A stretch of 64,000 bases of DNA from NCBI GenBank assembly GCA_934045905.1, contig OW203768.1, positions 2,384,316 to 2,448,315 on the forward strand, written 5' to 3'. Source of the DNA: Leuctra nigra (taxonomy: Eukaryota; Arthropoda; Insecta; Plecoptera; Leuctridae). Position 1 is the first letter of the stretch, and each line of letters begins with the position of its first letter. Position numbers and translations under genes: made by a program. Below are positions 1-11,875 of the stretch, piece by piece. The notes beneath the pieces were generated by a model. The model had not been told where the DNA came from. It saw nothing but the letters and a program-made list of their open reading frames with translations, and searched no databases.

Positions 1-416
1 ATTGACCGTTGCAAAAGTCACATAAACTACATCGTCAACACGAGTCGCAGTATTTTCCCCGCCTCATGAATGATCTGCGCCGTGTGCTCTGCACATCTCA
101 CCTACGCGACACCCACACACGTCGCCATTCATAAGATGAGAGCTCGATAATCAATCAATAGCACATAACTCATTACAAAGTAGCGTGGTTATGACAAGTG
201 GATCGGCGCACTTGTCACTGCGCAACTGTCAAGCGACTCGATTACATGACAATTACAAGCAGGGGTGGGGAACATTGTGGAGGAAATGTCATCGAAGAGT
301 TTGTAGAGATTTCAAAATATTCGCTTCTCTTGGTTTGACAGTTCCTTGCTGTCAACACAAAAGCATATGAATTACTTTTCAAACGCGTTTATCTATTGAT
401 CAATTGAACTTTAATG

Positions 417-640
417 GTACAGGGAAAGAATGCTATAAATAGAATGCTAAAGCCTATAAGTCACATTCGGATGAAACTGATAAACGAAGTTTTATGTTGA
501 AACTTATCTATCTTCCATACAAATCGATATTTCAATTGCGTTTTTCAAGACTTTGTGGCAATATTTTCTAAAAAACCCGAGGGTATATTATATTCTGACA
601 GTTCATAAAAATCACTACAAGATTACACCTTAAACTAATT
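417..640 (+). repeat. dispersed repeat R1, copy a
   Basis: Shares TCACATTCGGATGAAACTGA, AACGAAGTTTTATGTTG, GCGTTTTTCAAGACT and AATATTTTCTAAAAA with 2588-2777, in the same order and orientation. A fragment recurs at 3294-3345. No ORF. Confidence 0.7.
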
Positions 641-839
641 TTTTCAAAAAATGGACTTATTTTCACTTGTTCCTCTACATTTGTCTTCTTTTGTTACTGC
701 GAAGTTTGAGATTCAATGACGGTGTTCTGTTCCATTTTAAATTATATAAAATTTATTAAATTAACAATAGACCAATTTCACATTTATTTAGGTCTAGAAT
801 ATCACTCATTTTTACATTTGTGAATTGTGACTGTCATGC

Positions 840-1066
840 ATCTAGAGGCTAATGGTGACGGATGAATGATTATGATGATGATTGGGAGATGATGATGAAG
901 AGAAGGTGAGGATGGACGGTGGGAAGGAATCGGTGGTGGACTATTAGTAGCTACAACCTTCCCAGCATTTGCCTCTCAACTGAGGGAATACACTAATCAA
1001 ACTCAAATTAGGAAGGATGGTCGCGGGAATCGAACCCGGGACCTCCTGAATGCAAGTGTAGAGCAT
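840..1066 (-). mobile_element. SINE copy 1, with tRNA-like head
   Basis: On the minus strand the copy runs from a tRNA-type B box (GGTTCGATTCC) through a body with AGGCAAATGCTGGGAAGGTT and CCCACCGTCCATCC, an ATCATC-rich stretch and the end CATTCATCCGTCACCATTAG. The same body recurs eight more times in the window. It lacks the extreme 3' end (CAGAACAGTGCGACGTTAAA). Confidence 0.75.
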
Positions 1067-1859
1067 TTCTATATGCGCCAAACTTGATTTGCATGTTGTA
1101 AAACAAAAAGTCGTTCAAAATTATGATTATGCTCATTGTATATCAATGAAAATAAATCTTTCTAAGTATCCGTCGGCATTTAATTTGTACCTGTTACATA
1201 AATGAATCGTGATCACCGGAATGGGGGCGTACTTGCCCCCTATGGCGCCCCTGCACCCTGCGCTGCGCATGGTCTGCAAATGTCAGCGAGTGCATTCAGT
1301 GTGCAGTGAAATGCATGCAGTCGGCCAGACGGTGCAACATCGTAACTTATGCGTGAAATCACCGTCTCCCAGACTCACTATCTGTCAGCGTGAATTTGTC
1401 CGAGAGATGTTTATTGCTCGTAAAACCAAACACTTATTGAGAAAGTTCGCCCACGTAGCTGGAGTTCGTGGCCAGGGCTAGGGCATACTGATCGTGGTGC
1501 GCTGAGATTTATACCAAACTAATCTTACATAAAACTAAGGCGACACTACTGCAATTACGTTACAATAAATAAAGAGTTACGATGGTATTTATAAAAATAT
1601 TATGTACCTAATTCATAACGTATTTGACTTGTTTTTGAGTCAAAATATGAAGTGCCAAATATTTAATAAAATTGTTATTATTTTATGTATAAAAGAACGG
1701 ATAACATCTGCTGTTGAATGTCTTGATGTTCTTTCGATGAATGTTGATTTTTTACAGTCGTTTTACTCATTTTAGTTATTAATTATTGACTATTTTAAAA
1801 GAAATTGATGTATAGAAGATCAGATCAGTGACAATAGTTTGCCGATTTCAATTTTAATA
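1067..1859. other. no gene seen
   Basis: A 90-codon open frame at 1209-1481 lies in a locally GC-richer patch but has no domain, splice context or repeat partner I can support. Confidence 0.3.
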
Positions 1860-2260
1860 GTGTTTAACGTCGCTCTGTTCTGCAGCTAGGCTAATGGCGC
1901 CGGAAAAATGATTATTATGGTGATTGGGAGATGATGATGATTGATGAATATATGGTAGGATAGACAGTGGGAAGGAGGCGGTCGTGGCATATTAGAACAG
2001 AACCTTCCCCACATTTCCCTATTGAAAATTCTTGCTAAGATCTAACAATATTTTACAAGATCTTGGAGATCTTGGTAAAATTATTGTATTTTACTTTAAA
2101 AAAATGTACACAAGAAAGATACAAGATTTAGTTAATTTTGACATATGCATTTTTTCTAAAATTAAGATTCAACCTTTGTGAAAAAATTAACTTGCCAGCC
2201 ACGTTTTTACCAACATCTTGGCAAGATTTTAAATAGTTTTCCTATTGACTGAGGGAGGGA
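1860..2260 (-). mobile_element. SINE copy 2, interrupted
   Basis: A minus-strand copy with the conserved 3' end (GTTTAACGTCGCTCTGTTCT in plus orientation). It is split at 2024 by a 216-bp insertion; SINE-like sequence (GACTGAGGGA) resumes at 2247. Confidence 0.7.
2025..2240. mobile_element. MITE nested in SINE copy 2
   Basis: A 216-bp insert has inverted ends AAAATTCTTGCTAAGAT at the left and ATCTTGGCAAGATTTT near the right. It is flanked by CCTATTG at 2018-2024 and 2241-2247, read as the target duplication. The uninterrupted SINE copies serve as the empty site. Confidence 0.6.
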
Positions 2261-2587
2261 GCCTCAATCACAATAGTGAAATGCAAGTCCCGAGCTTCGC
2301 CTGTGCCAACTTGCTCGGAAGACGAAGGGAAGGCGGTCAGGGAAGCCTCCTCGTGCCTCTGCCCTCCCACACACTCACACTTGTACACCCCTGGTCACAC
2401 ATCTCACCGCCTCCTCGCCCAGGTGTGTTCGTAAATACGCCTTCTAATGAAGTCGGTTAATCATATCATTAACAAGACCCACGCGCGCGAGGCTCGAGCC
2501 CGGGACTGCGGGATGAACACCAGGAGAATGAGAGAGAAGGAAACTGGCGGCTTGAAATGGTTCAGAGTGAGAAGCAACATATGAAGT

Positions 2588-2777
2588 GTACAGGGAAAGA
2601 ACGCTATGAGTCACATTCGGATGAAACTGAGATAAACGAAGTTTTATGTTGAGACTTGTATCATGCTTCCATACAAAACGATGTTTTAATGGCGTTTTTC
2701 AAGACTGTGTAGCAATATTTTCTAAAAACCGAGAGTATATTCTGGAAGCCCATCAAAATCACTGCAAGATTACACCA
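2588..2777 (+). repeat. dispersed repeat R1, copy b
   Basis: The second copy of the repeat at 417-640, with small indels. Confidence 0.7.
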
Positions 2778-2879
2778 AAATATTGACTCAGCGTTCTTTC
2801 CAATTATCGATATACTCTAACACTTCGATATACTTATCGTTACTCTGACACATTGATATATCAAATATTCTTGCATCGA

Positions 2880-3163
2880 TTCATGGTTTGCACGAACTGC
2901 TTTTGTTTTACCTCAACAATGTAAAAAATCATATTTTCGGCCATTTTGGGTATACAGCTGTCAAGTCGAATTAATTTAATTATTATCGGTTTGTTGAAGA
3001 TAGTTTGTAAATGAGTGGTTTTATACCTATAAGAACTTCTTCTGCAGCCTATAATTGCACAGTTAAACCATAAATAATATCAAAAAATACTGAAAAACAG
3101 ATTGACAGCCGTTCTGACATGTATCACCGCAACAATGAGATGATGTCACGTGCAAAGCATGAA
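2880..3163. mobile_element. MITE with TTCATRGTTTGCACG ends, copy 1
   Basis: The left end is TTCATGGTTTGCACG and the right end CACGTGCAAAGCATGAA. Internal sequence matches the element at 23835-24377 in reverse orientation and lacks the insertion carried there. No target duplication was identified. Confidence 0.6.
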
Positions 3164-3439
3164 TAGAAATATCGTAATTATCATGACCGTTGTTTCCATT
3201 TATCAAAAATTGTATACACTTTTCCGAAAAAATGCTGTTTTCTAGAAATTTTACGAAAAAATAAGGCAAAGCCGCGGGTTTTATTTGATCATAAATGGCG
3301 TTTTTCAAGACTTTGTATAGTAATATTTTCTAAAAACCAATTCAAAATATCGACGTTGAATCGATTCTACGATATATCGTATTGTGGTTTATCAATGCAA
3401 ATATACCTCGATATAGATTATTTATATCGATATTTTTGC

Positions 3440-3655
3440 CCAGTAATGCAGTGGTCCCGTAGTTAGATTCCCTAGACCGTCATTACTGAAACTCTTCCGT
3501 GGATTCCGTCAGTCGAGACAAATGATGGGAAGGTTCCCAATAATAAACCCCGACCACTTCATTCCCGCCGTCCATCCCCACCTATTCTTCATCATCATAA
3601 TCATTCATCCGGCGCCATTAGCCTAGTTGTAGAACAGTGCGACGTTAAACTACAA
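3440..3655 (+). mobile_element. SINE copy 3
   Basis: A plus-strand copy, diverged at its head, with GATGGGAAGGTTCCC, GCCGTCCATCC, ATTCTTCATCATC, GGCGCCATTAGCCTAG and the 3' end GAACAGTGCGACGTTAAAC. Confidence 0.75.
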
Positions 3656-4073
3656 TAAAACAAATGAACCTAGACATTTTGTACTGAACTAAGAAAACCT
3701 TCTCTCAGGAATTGGGCCTGGAATCGAATCCAGAGATCTGGAATGAGATCAGTTCTCAGTAATATTGCGAATATTGTGCCTACAAACGCAATACAGATCA
3801 TGGGTACAAAGTGACACAAATTAAACACTGTAAAATACCTGGGTTTTCTTGTGACTCACTTCGAACAGCAGAACCGAGGCTGGTGACATTTTATCTCGAT
3901 AACTCGAACTCCAGTCAGGACCCAGTAAATCACAGTTCTGATAATGTTCAAAGTGTACAGTCACCTTCAGTTGTTATCACAGCGCGTCCTTGTAATGTTT
4001 CTGTTATAATCAGGAAGATTTATGTCGGGTTTTCATGAGACACTTCCAGTGTGTCAGGATGATAGGATGGTCG

Positions 4074-4137
4074 AACCGGGGCTCGAACCCGGGAACTCTG
4101 ACTTGCCGGGCGAGAGCTACACCACTGAGCTAACTTG
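4074..4137 (-). mobile_element. tRNA-like repeat, second copy
   Basis: Shares the D-arm, the CCGGCAA loop and the T-arm (CCCGGGTTCGAGCCCCGG) with the copy at 15308, with a changed acceptor region and D loop. Confidence 0.5.
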
Positions 4138-4299
4138 TCAGACATATCAAACTATAGAAGAACTTTAGTGCATTTTATGTGTAGTTCTATTGTAGGAACG
4201 GACGAAATAAAATAAAAAGGTTAATACTGAAGCAGCTTATGCAATAGATTGGTTGTTGACATAACAACTGTCGCCGACGGTACCTAGCTCTGATTGGCT

Positions 4300-4450
4300 T
4301 AGTCGCTAGGCTAATGGCGACGGATGAATGATTATGATGATGATTTTGAGATGATGATGAAGAAGAATAGGTAAGGAAGGACGGTGGGAAGGAATCGGTC
4401 GTGACATATTATTGGGGACCCTTCCCATCATTTGGCTATCGACTGAGTAA
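4300..4450 (-). mobile_element. SINE copy 4, partial
   Basis: Minus-strand body from CTAGGCTAATGGCGACGG through ATGATGATG and GGACGGTGGGAAGGA to CGACTGAG. The tRNA-like head is missing. Confidence 0.7.
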
Positions 4451-5116
4451 AACAACGAAACTATTTCTCATCTGTCAGCTAAAAATGCGCCACGTGTGGT
4501 TGACATTGGAACTGGTTCTTGTCTTAGACAATGTATGGTTCTTGTATTGCACAACAGTGTCGAGAGTTGAATTGCGCGTGGTTGACAGGTTGTCATCTAC
4601 GCAGCATCATGGCAGCAAGCACAGAGGATGTCTGCTCTCTTTCTGTCTCACGGACCAGGATCTGCCTTCTCTGTTGACTGAGACTAGACAGATAAGATAT
4701 TAGCATCATTATCAAAACACATTGACACCTTCTCAACGCTGCAGAATGTAATGCTAATTTATCTCAGCTGATTATATCACGAGACTGGCCGTTTGACATT
4801 ATATTGAGTTGCAATTTTGTGTAAGTTCTTCCATTGTTCTTCAGTGACATAAAAACCGAATCGTGCCAGACCCAAAATCATAGAGTAGGATGTTTAGATA
4901 AATCAAGAGTAAATGCATTCTCATAAACATTTTCAGTGTTCTTAACTTCTAAACTGAATTCAAAATTGTTTCTTAAAATATCATATTTTCGGTCTTACTT
5001 CCCATTATTTTTCGTTTCGAGGTGTAATTTCGGGAAGAGGGTCGCGCCCTCCAAAATTGTCTCCGCATTCGTCCCAAAATCAACTACGTAGTTGATGAAT
5101 TAGTTTTCGTCCTCCA

Positions 5117-5235
5117 ATTGTACGTTTTCACGAACTTACAAAATATAGAATTTTTTCACCACCTTTCATTTTGGTCTTGTCATTGTACGTTTTCACGAGC
5201 TTTTAAAATATTGAACTTTTCACCGCCATTCATTT
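5117..5235 (+). repeat. two-copy 65-bp tandem repeat
   Basis: ATTGTACGTTTTCACGA begins at 5117 and 5182; each is followed by a similar AAAATAT and TTTTCACC stretch. Diverged, no gene. Confidence 0.7.
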
Positions 5236-5586
5236 GATTTATACTTCTGAAGAAGATCCCTGAACAGTGGTGGAAATATTGAGCTTTGTAATAAAATAAA
5301 GTTCGTGAACTGTTCCAAGTGTTGTCTGGATGCTCTTTGGTCCACAAGAGACGCAGCCTCCCGATAAGGATCCCCCCCTCCCCCCTCACAAGCAGGTGTA
5401 ATGGAGCACCGAGTTAATCACCTCATCACCGCCCACGCGCATCTCTCCTGCGCATCCGAGCCTACTCGAGCGCTCGGAGCGCTCACACACTGGGCGTCAT
5501 GTCCGCTCGGCCAGCTGTTTCCATCCACACACCATGGCCTTATTTAGTGATAAGGCTTGGTCAAGGAGGAAGAACAAGAGATGAAT

Positions 5587-6247
5587 GAGGTGCAGCTTCA
5601 AACATCCGCTCTAGAGGCTGGGACGCGACTTGGCAGGCCATCTGACCCAGTCGCATCGCCCTCGACACATCGCCCTCGACACATCGCCCTCCACACATCG
5701 CCCTCCACACAGCAGCCGAGGTGCAGCTTCAAACATCCGCTCTAGAGGCTGGGACGCGACTTGGCAGGCCATCTGACCCAGTCACATCGCCCTCGACACA
5801 TCGCCCTCCACACATCGCCCTCGACACATCGCCCTCCACACAGCAGCCGAGGTGCAGCTTCAAACATCCGCTCTAGAGGCTGGGACGCGTCTTGGCAGGC
5901 CATCTGACCCAGTCACATCGCCCTCGACACATCGCCCTCCACACATCGCCCTCGACACATCGCCCTCCACACATCGCCCTCGACACATCGCCCTCCACAC
6001 AGCAGCCGAGGTGCAGCTTCAAACATCCGCTCTAGAGGCTGGGACGCGTCTTGGCAGGCCATCTGACCCAGTCACATCGCCCTCCACACATCGCCCTCGA
6101 CACATCGCCCTCCACACATCGCCCTCGACACATCGCCCTCGACACAGCAGTCTCGACACATCGCCCTCGACACATCGCCCTCGACACATCGCCCTCGACA
6201 CATCGCCCTCCACACATCGCCCTCCACACATCGCCACGACACAGCAG
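5587..6247 (+). repeat. nested (higher-order) minisatellite
   Basis: The outer unit starts GAGGTGCAGCTTCAAACATC at 5587, 5718, 5849 and 6008 (steps of 131, 131 and 159 bp). Each ends in a variable run of a 14-bp inner repeat, CATCGCCCTCGACA or CATCGCCCTCCACA. The step of 159 equals 131 plus two 14-bp units, and the last run is the longest. Overlapping open frames here on both strands result from low stop-codon content and are not genes. Confidence 0.95.
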
Positions 6248-6988
6248 TCTGATCGGTGAAGACTGAATGTCATTTGAAGGGACAAAACAAATTTACATTC
6301 GAAAATGACTACAGAAGGGGAATATATCTACGAATGAATTGAAATGCACAAAATTTCCGCGGGTCACTGCGGCCCGGACTCGCACCCTACCCATACTCCA
6401 ATCGACCTGAGGCTATAATATTTTACCTTCTACTAAGTGTTACCTCTACTACAAAAATTCACGACAGTCATTGAAATAAGTGACATATTTGACAAATTAT
6501 CGCAAAATATGCATATTTTTTTAAAAAGATTTTTACAAATTTAAAGGTAAAGGATATTAACAAAGTGGGGGGCCCTAAACATTATCCTGCGGAGTCCCGA
6601 AATCTGAAGCTACGCGACGCCATTGCCCGTAAACCGAGAGACCTGGGTACCTATTTCATCTCATCGCGCCGATATGGCAGTCGCTACGAGATCAAAAAGA
6701 GATAGAATATGTCCCCTGATTGGGCCCGTCAGACCCTATTACACGGTACAATTTCTTTAACAACTTCTGTGTCACATTCCCATGTCATACAATTTTGTAA
6801 TTACACGAAGCAACTTCTTGTCACCAAGTACTTGATCTGAAGTTTTATATTGCTCCGATTAAATTGTGATTTTTTAATAAATGTCTTGTCATAGATTTGA
6901 ATAATTTCCCGATAACAGCTATATTAGTTTATATTCTAAGGTTACGACTGGTCTTGCCTCGCTGTAATCAACGCTGTAATGCGATGTC
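6248..6988. other. no gene seen
   Basis: AT-rich except for 6360-6400 and 6570-6700, which could be old tRNA-derived or LINE fragments; neither can be assigned. Confidence 0.3.
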
Positions 6989-7521
6989 TGGAATCCCGAG
7001 GAATGCTCTGGTAATGTGAACATGTTCACTGGAATCCCGAGGAATGCTCTGGCAATGTGAACATGTTCACTGGAATCCCGAGGAATGCTCTGGCAATGTG
7101 AACATGTTCACTGGAATCCCGAGGAATGCTCTGGTAATGTGAACATGTTCACTGGAATCCCGAGGAATGCTCTGGCAATGTGAACATGTTCACTGGAATC
7201 CCGAGGAATGCTCTGGTAATGTGAACATGTTCACTGGAATCCCGAGGAAGGCTCTGGTAATGTGAACATGTTTACTGGAATCCCGAGGAATGCTCTGGTA
7301 ATGTGAACTTGTTCACTGGAATCCCGAGGAATGCTCTGGCAATGTGAACATGTTCACTGGAATCCCGAGGAATGCTCTGGTAATGTGAACATGTTCACTG
7401 GAATCCCGAGGAATGCTCTGGCAATGTGAACATGTTCACTGGAATCCCGAGGAATGCTCTGGCAATGTGAACATGTTCACTGGAATCCCGAGGAATGCTC
7501 TGGTAATGTGAACATGTTCAC
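6989..7521 (+). repeat. 41-bp tandem array, exactly 13 copies
   Basis: 533 bp = 13 x 41. Each unit runs from TGGAATCCCGAGGAATGCTC to the palindrome GTGAACATGTTCAC. Units differ mainly at one C/T site (GGCAATG or GGTAATG). Unit 7 has GAAGG, and units 7-8 carry single changes that break the palindrome. Confidence 0.97.
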
Positions 7522-8879
7522 ATGTTGAATTAGGTCACCCACCTCCAGGCAGTTGAGAAGATCAGGATAATCTCTTCCGAGGAATCGTTTCGTTTTAATT
7601 CGATTTTAATCGACTGTTTGTTGTTTTGATGTCGAATTCGCGGTTTTCTGCCTCAACAATGCGGATTTAACCCGCTTAACCCGAGTTAACCTCAACATCG
7701 GCTGTCGAAGTCGAGACTAATGACAGGCCACTTTCACGGGATTTACGTAACATGTGAAGAATGTGGGGATTTGGCGTGATCAAAGGAGCTGTTATCGATC
7801 GAGGAAATCATTCGACGATCGATGTGATCGAAAACACAAATCTGAAAAGAAATTGCATCTTTATTGGCGTCCATATGGATGAATATGATGAATATGATAC
7901 ATAAAATAAGCTATGTTTGATATTTTTTAACATAAGTGATACTTTACGTACATAAAGTACGAAAAGCTTACGTACGTACGTACGTGATACTTTATTATTT
8001 TTGCGCTTTTCAGAATAATGATTGTGTTCAATTTGTGTTCATCATTATGGAAATATGGCTCAAATGGTAATAATATATCACTTATTTGAGCCTTTTATAG
8101 TTTTTCCAAAACGCACCAAAATGACTCAATTTAAATAATGTGGTCTCTCCTCACTTTTTATGTGAAATGCTTACGTTTCGAAGAGAATACTAACACGTGC
8201 CACAAATAAATAAAACTAAAGGAACCCAAAATATCAAGAAATTAACAATAGTTTTAAATAGTACAAACAAAACATTGGTCTTGTAACCAGAAGAATCGAG
8301 TTCATTATTACAATATTTTCATAATTTTTTTTTTATATTGTAAAAATATGTAAATAAACCGTCTGTTTCTCCCCTCTGGGAAAGGATCCCGACGGCGGCC
8401 ACGAGTGTAGTTTCCAACTCCTGCTGATGACATTCAACACCTAATGCTGTCCTGTCAGCTGTCAATCACATCACTCTCCGATAACCAAGTGGAATCAGTT
8501 CCTAGGGGCCGGGGGCGATGCACAGGGTAATCATTTCCTCGAATCAGTTTCAAACATTCCGCCCGCCGGCCGACAGATGAAACAATTAGCTGGGATCCGA
8601 GGTTGAAGGTCACGAGGCGCCACACGAGCTACAGGCGCCATGGCGGCAGATGTGGCGAGCATGCGCATAGACTCTGGACAAGGATATCGCGCGGTGCGAG
8701 AGGGATAAGAGAATTATGTTATTTGAAATATGTCATTTCAAGTATTTCAGAGGCCTGAGTAAAGCGCTGCAAACGCACGGTTTGTCAAAGCGATTTTTTG
8801 AAATTTCTTTTCACGCTGACAAAATTTATAAAAAAAAGATAGTAACGACCCATTACAGTCTAACAGACTAAATAATGCC
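7522..8879. other. no gene seen
   Basis: Mostly AT-rich, with an ACGT microsatellite at about 7970-7986 and a GC-richer stretch at 8380-8700 that has no convincing ORF, splice pattern or repeat partner. Confidence 0.4.
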
Positions 8880-9460
8880 ACAGACTGGAGTACTTTATGA
8901 CACCTTGTACGACCTCAAAGTGTTAAATACGATATTTGTGCCCCACCGACGGCTGCCACCTTATCGCGGTGGTGGGGTTTGTGTTGGCCAATGATCCATT
9001 GCAGCTACGCCGGCGAGCATATGCTCATGTGTAAGGGCTACCCATGTCGGACAGGTCAATGGTGAGGTCCAGACAAAGAGCAGCCAGGGTTGGCCTAACC
9101 ATGTCCTCCTTTGAATTTGCGGTCCCCATCGGGCCGGCCTTCCCCTCGAGATGGTGATCCCCCTGAAATCGGGTTCCGCCGGCCCGAATACTCACACCCC
9201 TCGGTCCGTCCCCATTCCGGTCTGGCCTTCCCACCAGTGCCGGACCTCCCCGGATCGGGCCCGTTAGGTCAACCCCCTCCCAATGTCCTCCACTTAATTC
9301 AACAAAGTTTAAAGTAAAATAATTAATGTGCGCAATATAACCTCGTCGTTGACGCGCCGTTAAACCCTATTAATCTAATCTAATCTAATCGATATTTGTG
9401 GTAAAATATCGTATTTAACACTTTGCGATCGTACCCGTGTCATAAAGTACTCCAGTGTGT
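8880..9460. mobile_element. palindromic MITE split by a retroposon
   Basis: The left arm (ACTGGAGTACTTTATGACAC, then GTGTTAAATACGATATTTG) and right arm (CGTATTTAACAC, then GTGTCATAAAGTACTCCAGT) are inverted copies of each other. They are separated only by the 450-bp insert at 8941-9390. A half copy lies at 16716-16775. Confidence 0.7.
8941..9390 (+). mobile_element. LINE/SINE 3' end fragment, (TAATC)n tail
   Basis: A GC-rich 450-bp insert begins CCCCACCGACGGCTGCCACC and ends in four TAATC repeats after GACGCGCCGTTAAACCC. It is flanked by GATATTTGTG at 8931-8940 and 9391-9400, a 10-bp target duplication. A simple-repeat tail plus a variable-length duplication is the signature of LINE-type integration. 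No intact ORF remains. Confidence 0.7.
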
Positions 9461-9484
9461 AGTCAAATATGCTCTAAATTATGC

Positions 9485-9613
9485 TAGATCTGTACTCCGG
9501 ATACCCCTGGTTTGATTCCCGAAGTCGTCCTTCCTGACTGAGTTTCTCTGAAGTTTTCCTCAGTCGAGAGGCAATTGCTGTGAAGGTTCCCTACTAGTGT
9601 GACGTCAACAACC
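9485..9613 (+). mobile_element. SINE copy 5, 5' half only
   Basis: A degenerate B box (GGTTTGATTCC), then GTCCTTCCTGACTGAG, CAGTCGAGAGGCAATTGCTG and AAGGTTCCCTACTAG. The copy stops a few bases before the hAT-like element at 9628. Confidence 0.6.
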
Positions 9614-9627
9614 AAGTGTACTGCCAC

Positions 9628-10104
9628 CAGTGATGATTTCAGACATTTTCACAAGAGGGGGCAAACCAAATTTTAGGGTGGGCACAACAACTTATGCAAA
9701 CAGGTACTTTAACTCTCTGAAATTATAACAATATACAAACATTTCCACATTCACAAAATACACATAAAAACATAAGGGGACTGGCCTTATGCGGGTCCGG
9801 GGCGCAAAACCCCGGGAAAATTTTGAATTTCTGGATTGGATTTACGGGATTTTAAGCATTTCTGAAGTTATACGCAGCAATATTATTTAATTTGTTGAAA
9901 AACGAAACATGACCAATGCAAAACACCGATATTTCGGAGTTTTTCTATAAAATTTTGATAGAAGGGACAAATATGTACGCATTAAAACACTTTTTCACGG
10001 AATATTGTATAATTTAACTTAATTTTAAAACTCTCCAAGGGGGGGCACTGATAAGTCCAAGGGGTGGCTTTGCCCCCCCTTGGGTATGCCTGGAACCATC
10101 ACTG
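9628..10104. mobile_element. hAT-like MITE, TSD ACTGCCAC
   Basis: 477 bp with ends CAGTGATGATTTCAG and, inverted, CAGTGATGGTTCCAG. Identical 8-bp duplications ACTGCCAC lie at 9620-9627 and 10105-10112. Internal GGGTCCGGGGCGC starts the GC-hairpin module shared with other elements. No transposase. Confidence 0.8.
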
Positions 10105-10450
10105 ACTGCCACCCCTGTACACTGCTGATACGCATTAGACGCCGGCGCCCATGATGGTACACATCACCGGCGCCACAGCATCGTCTCGCCGGTCCCGGGT
10201 TCGAGCGACTTTCTCCCGGGGGTGTCAGGCGAGACAGATGATTTGTGACTTCCGAGACAAGCAGTGGGCGTTTCATTCACAAGTACCAGGTTCGAGACCA
10301 GTGGCTGGTCGTGCGGGTTTCGTACACCCATGCTGCACCCACCACACACTGACGCGGAGAAGTCGAGCAATTCTCTCCAAGACAACTGCGAAACTAAAAG
10401 ATTAGGCCACGGGTGGGATTGGAGCCCACGAGATTTAGGTCTAATCTAAA
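10105..10450. repeat. GC-rich SINE-like segment
   Basis: Contains TCCCGGGTTCGAGCGA near 10193-10208, a B-box-like site, and a GC-rich body unlike its surroundings. Short open frames on both strands have no recognisable product. Called a retroposon-like repeat on composition and B-box alone. Confidence 0.3.
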
Positions 10451-11436
10451 TCTACTAATTTAAAGGCAATCTAAAGGTCGTTGACCCTCCGATGACAAAA
10501 TCTTTTTAATTTGCAGTTCATTTACATAAATAACATATCTCATCTAGATTGTTAGAAAAAATTGAAATTCCATTTGTATTTTTCACGAGAGCCGACAAAG
10601 TCCCCAAAAATTTGACTGGTATTCATAGTTTGCATGTTACTTGAATCATTGCTGACGTCATATTGTCGGCAACATTCAGAATGCTGTTTTGGCGCTGTTG
10701 GGTCAATTGTAGGCGGCGGAGAAATCTTTAATTTACTTACAATAAGTGTCAATAATACACCTCAGCTCCCAATTAAGTCTATTCTCAATTTTCCCTCAAC
10801 GAAAAATATTTCCAATGCAGGTATTGATGATCATTTTTGTGTATGGAATAGTTTATAATGTAAAAAAGTACGTTATAACTTATAATAGTATAATTGATAT
10901 TCAGAACATTCGTTCTTCGATGAAAATAATTATGAATGATAATAGTTTGACCCATTCCAAGTTTGATACGCTTAGTACTTCTCATGGCTTCGTTCCTAAA
11001 TGTTCTTCAAGAACTTCATCGGAATCTAAAAGAGTCAAGGATCGTGACGTCAGAGAATGTGATTCTGGAAACTCTGTTAATGAAATTCATTCAATTAACG
11101 ACCAGGGAAGCAGGAAAATGTGCTCAGTTGTTGCGGTCACATGCCCTGTTCCGATGACCTTGTCGGAATTCCCGTGGAGGAGGTAGGTCATCGCAGACAC
11201 CGTGGGGAGGGGGGGGGGGGGGGGGGGGGGCAAGTGACCAGTGGGTAATTCATATTTCATATAATGATGTTCAGTACTACAAGAATAAATATACGTTTTT
11301 CTGTAAATTTGAAAAATTCTAGATGATAATGAGAAAACATTATTAAAAGAAATCACAAAAATGTTCATAAACGGAAGAATAAATAACCAATACCAAATTT
11401 TACATAATCAATAACAAAAAATTCATACCTATAATA
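10451..11436. other. no gene seen; long poly-G at 11202-11230
   Basis: AT-rich sequence with a 146-codon open frame at 10746-11186 that has neither a recognisable domain nor coding-like composition. It ends in a G-homopolymer of over 20 bases. Confidence 0.35.
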
Positions 11437-11601
11437 AGCAATTCAAAGTTTTGGGATATTTCGTCATGTTTTATATAAAATTATTTATTTCTGTCAACAG
11501 TTTCGTATGAATATCAAAATCTTCCTCAGGACAAAATCTTCAAAATCTTCCTGAGGAAGATTAATCGAAACTGACGAAATATCCCAAAACTTTAAATTGC
11601 T
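11437..11601. mobile_element. foldback MITE
   Basis: Inverted ends AGCAATTCAAAGTTTTGGGA and TCCCAAAACTTTAAATTGCT continue inward through TATTTCGTCA / TGACGAAATA. A centre of AATCTTCCTCAGGA and TCCTGAGGAAGATT is also inverted. A one-armed copy lies at 60390-60484. Confidence 0.7.
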
Positions 11602-11875
11602 TTTGTTACAATTTTCAATTTCAGTAGGTATATAGCAAAGCTACCTGAGTGATAACATTGTTGAAAATTAGTCTCCAGAGTTGGTTTTGATCGGACAAGG
11701 ATTTTCTTTGTGAAATAGTCGGGAAACTAGTAACCTACATAAAGTTCATTAGTAAAAAAAATTAGGAAAAAACATAAAATTAAAAAAAAAATCAAGAAGA
11801 AAATGTAAACAAGAAAGTGAAGGAAATGAGAACTGCCAATGTGTTTCTAATGAGTGTTGTTGCTAATGTGTCCAG

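Noticed and set aside
3063..3308. 81-codon minus-strand ORF
   Set aside because: It overlaps a MITE and a dispersed repeat fragment.
5557..6285. Overlapping proline/histidine-rich and glycine/arginine-rich ORFs on both strands
   Set aside because: They follow from a stop-poor 14-bp repeat; there is no start context, splicing or domain.
10746..11186. 146-codon gene
   Set aside because: AT-driven open frame of low-complexity composition, with no motif and no splice or poly(A) context.
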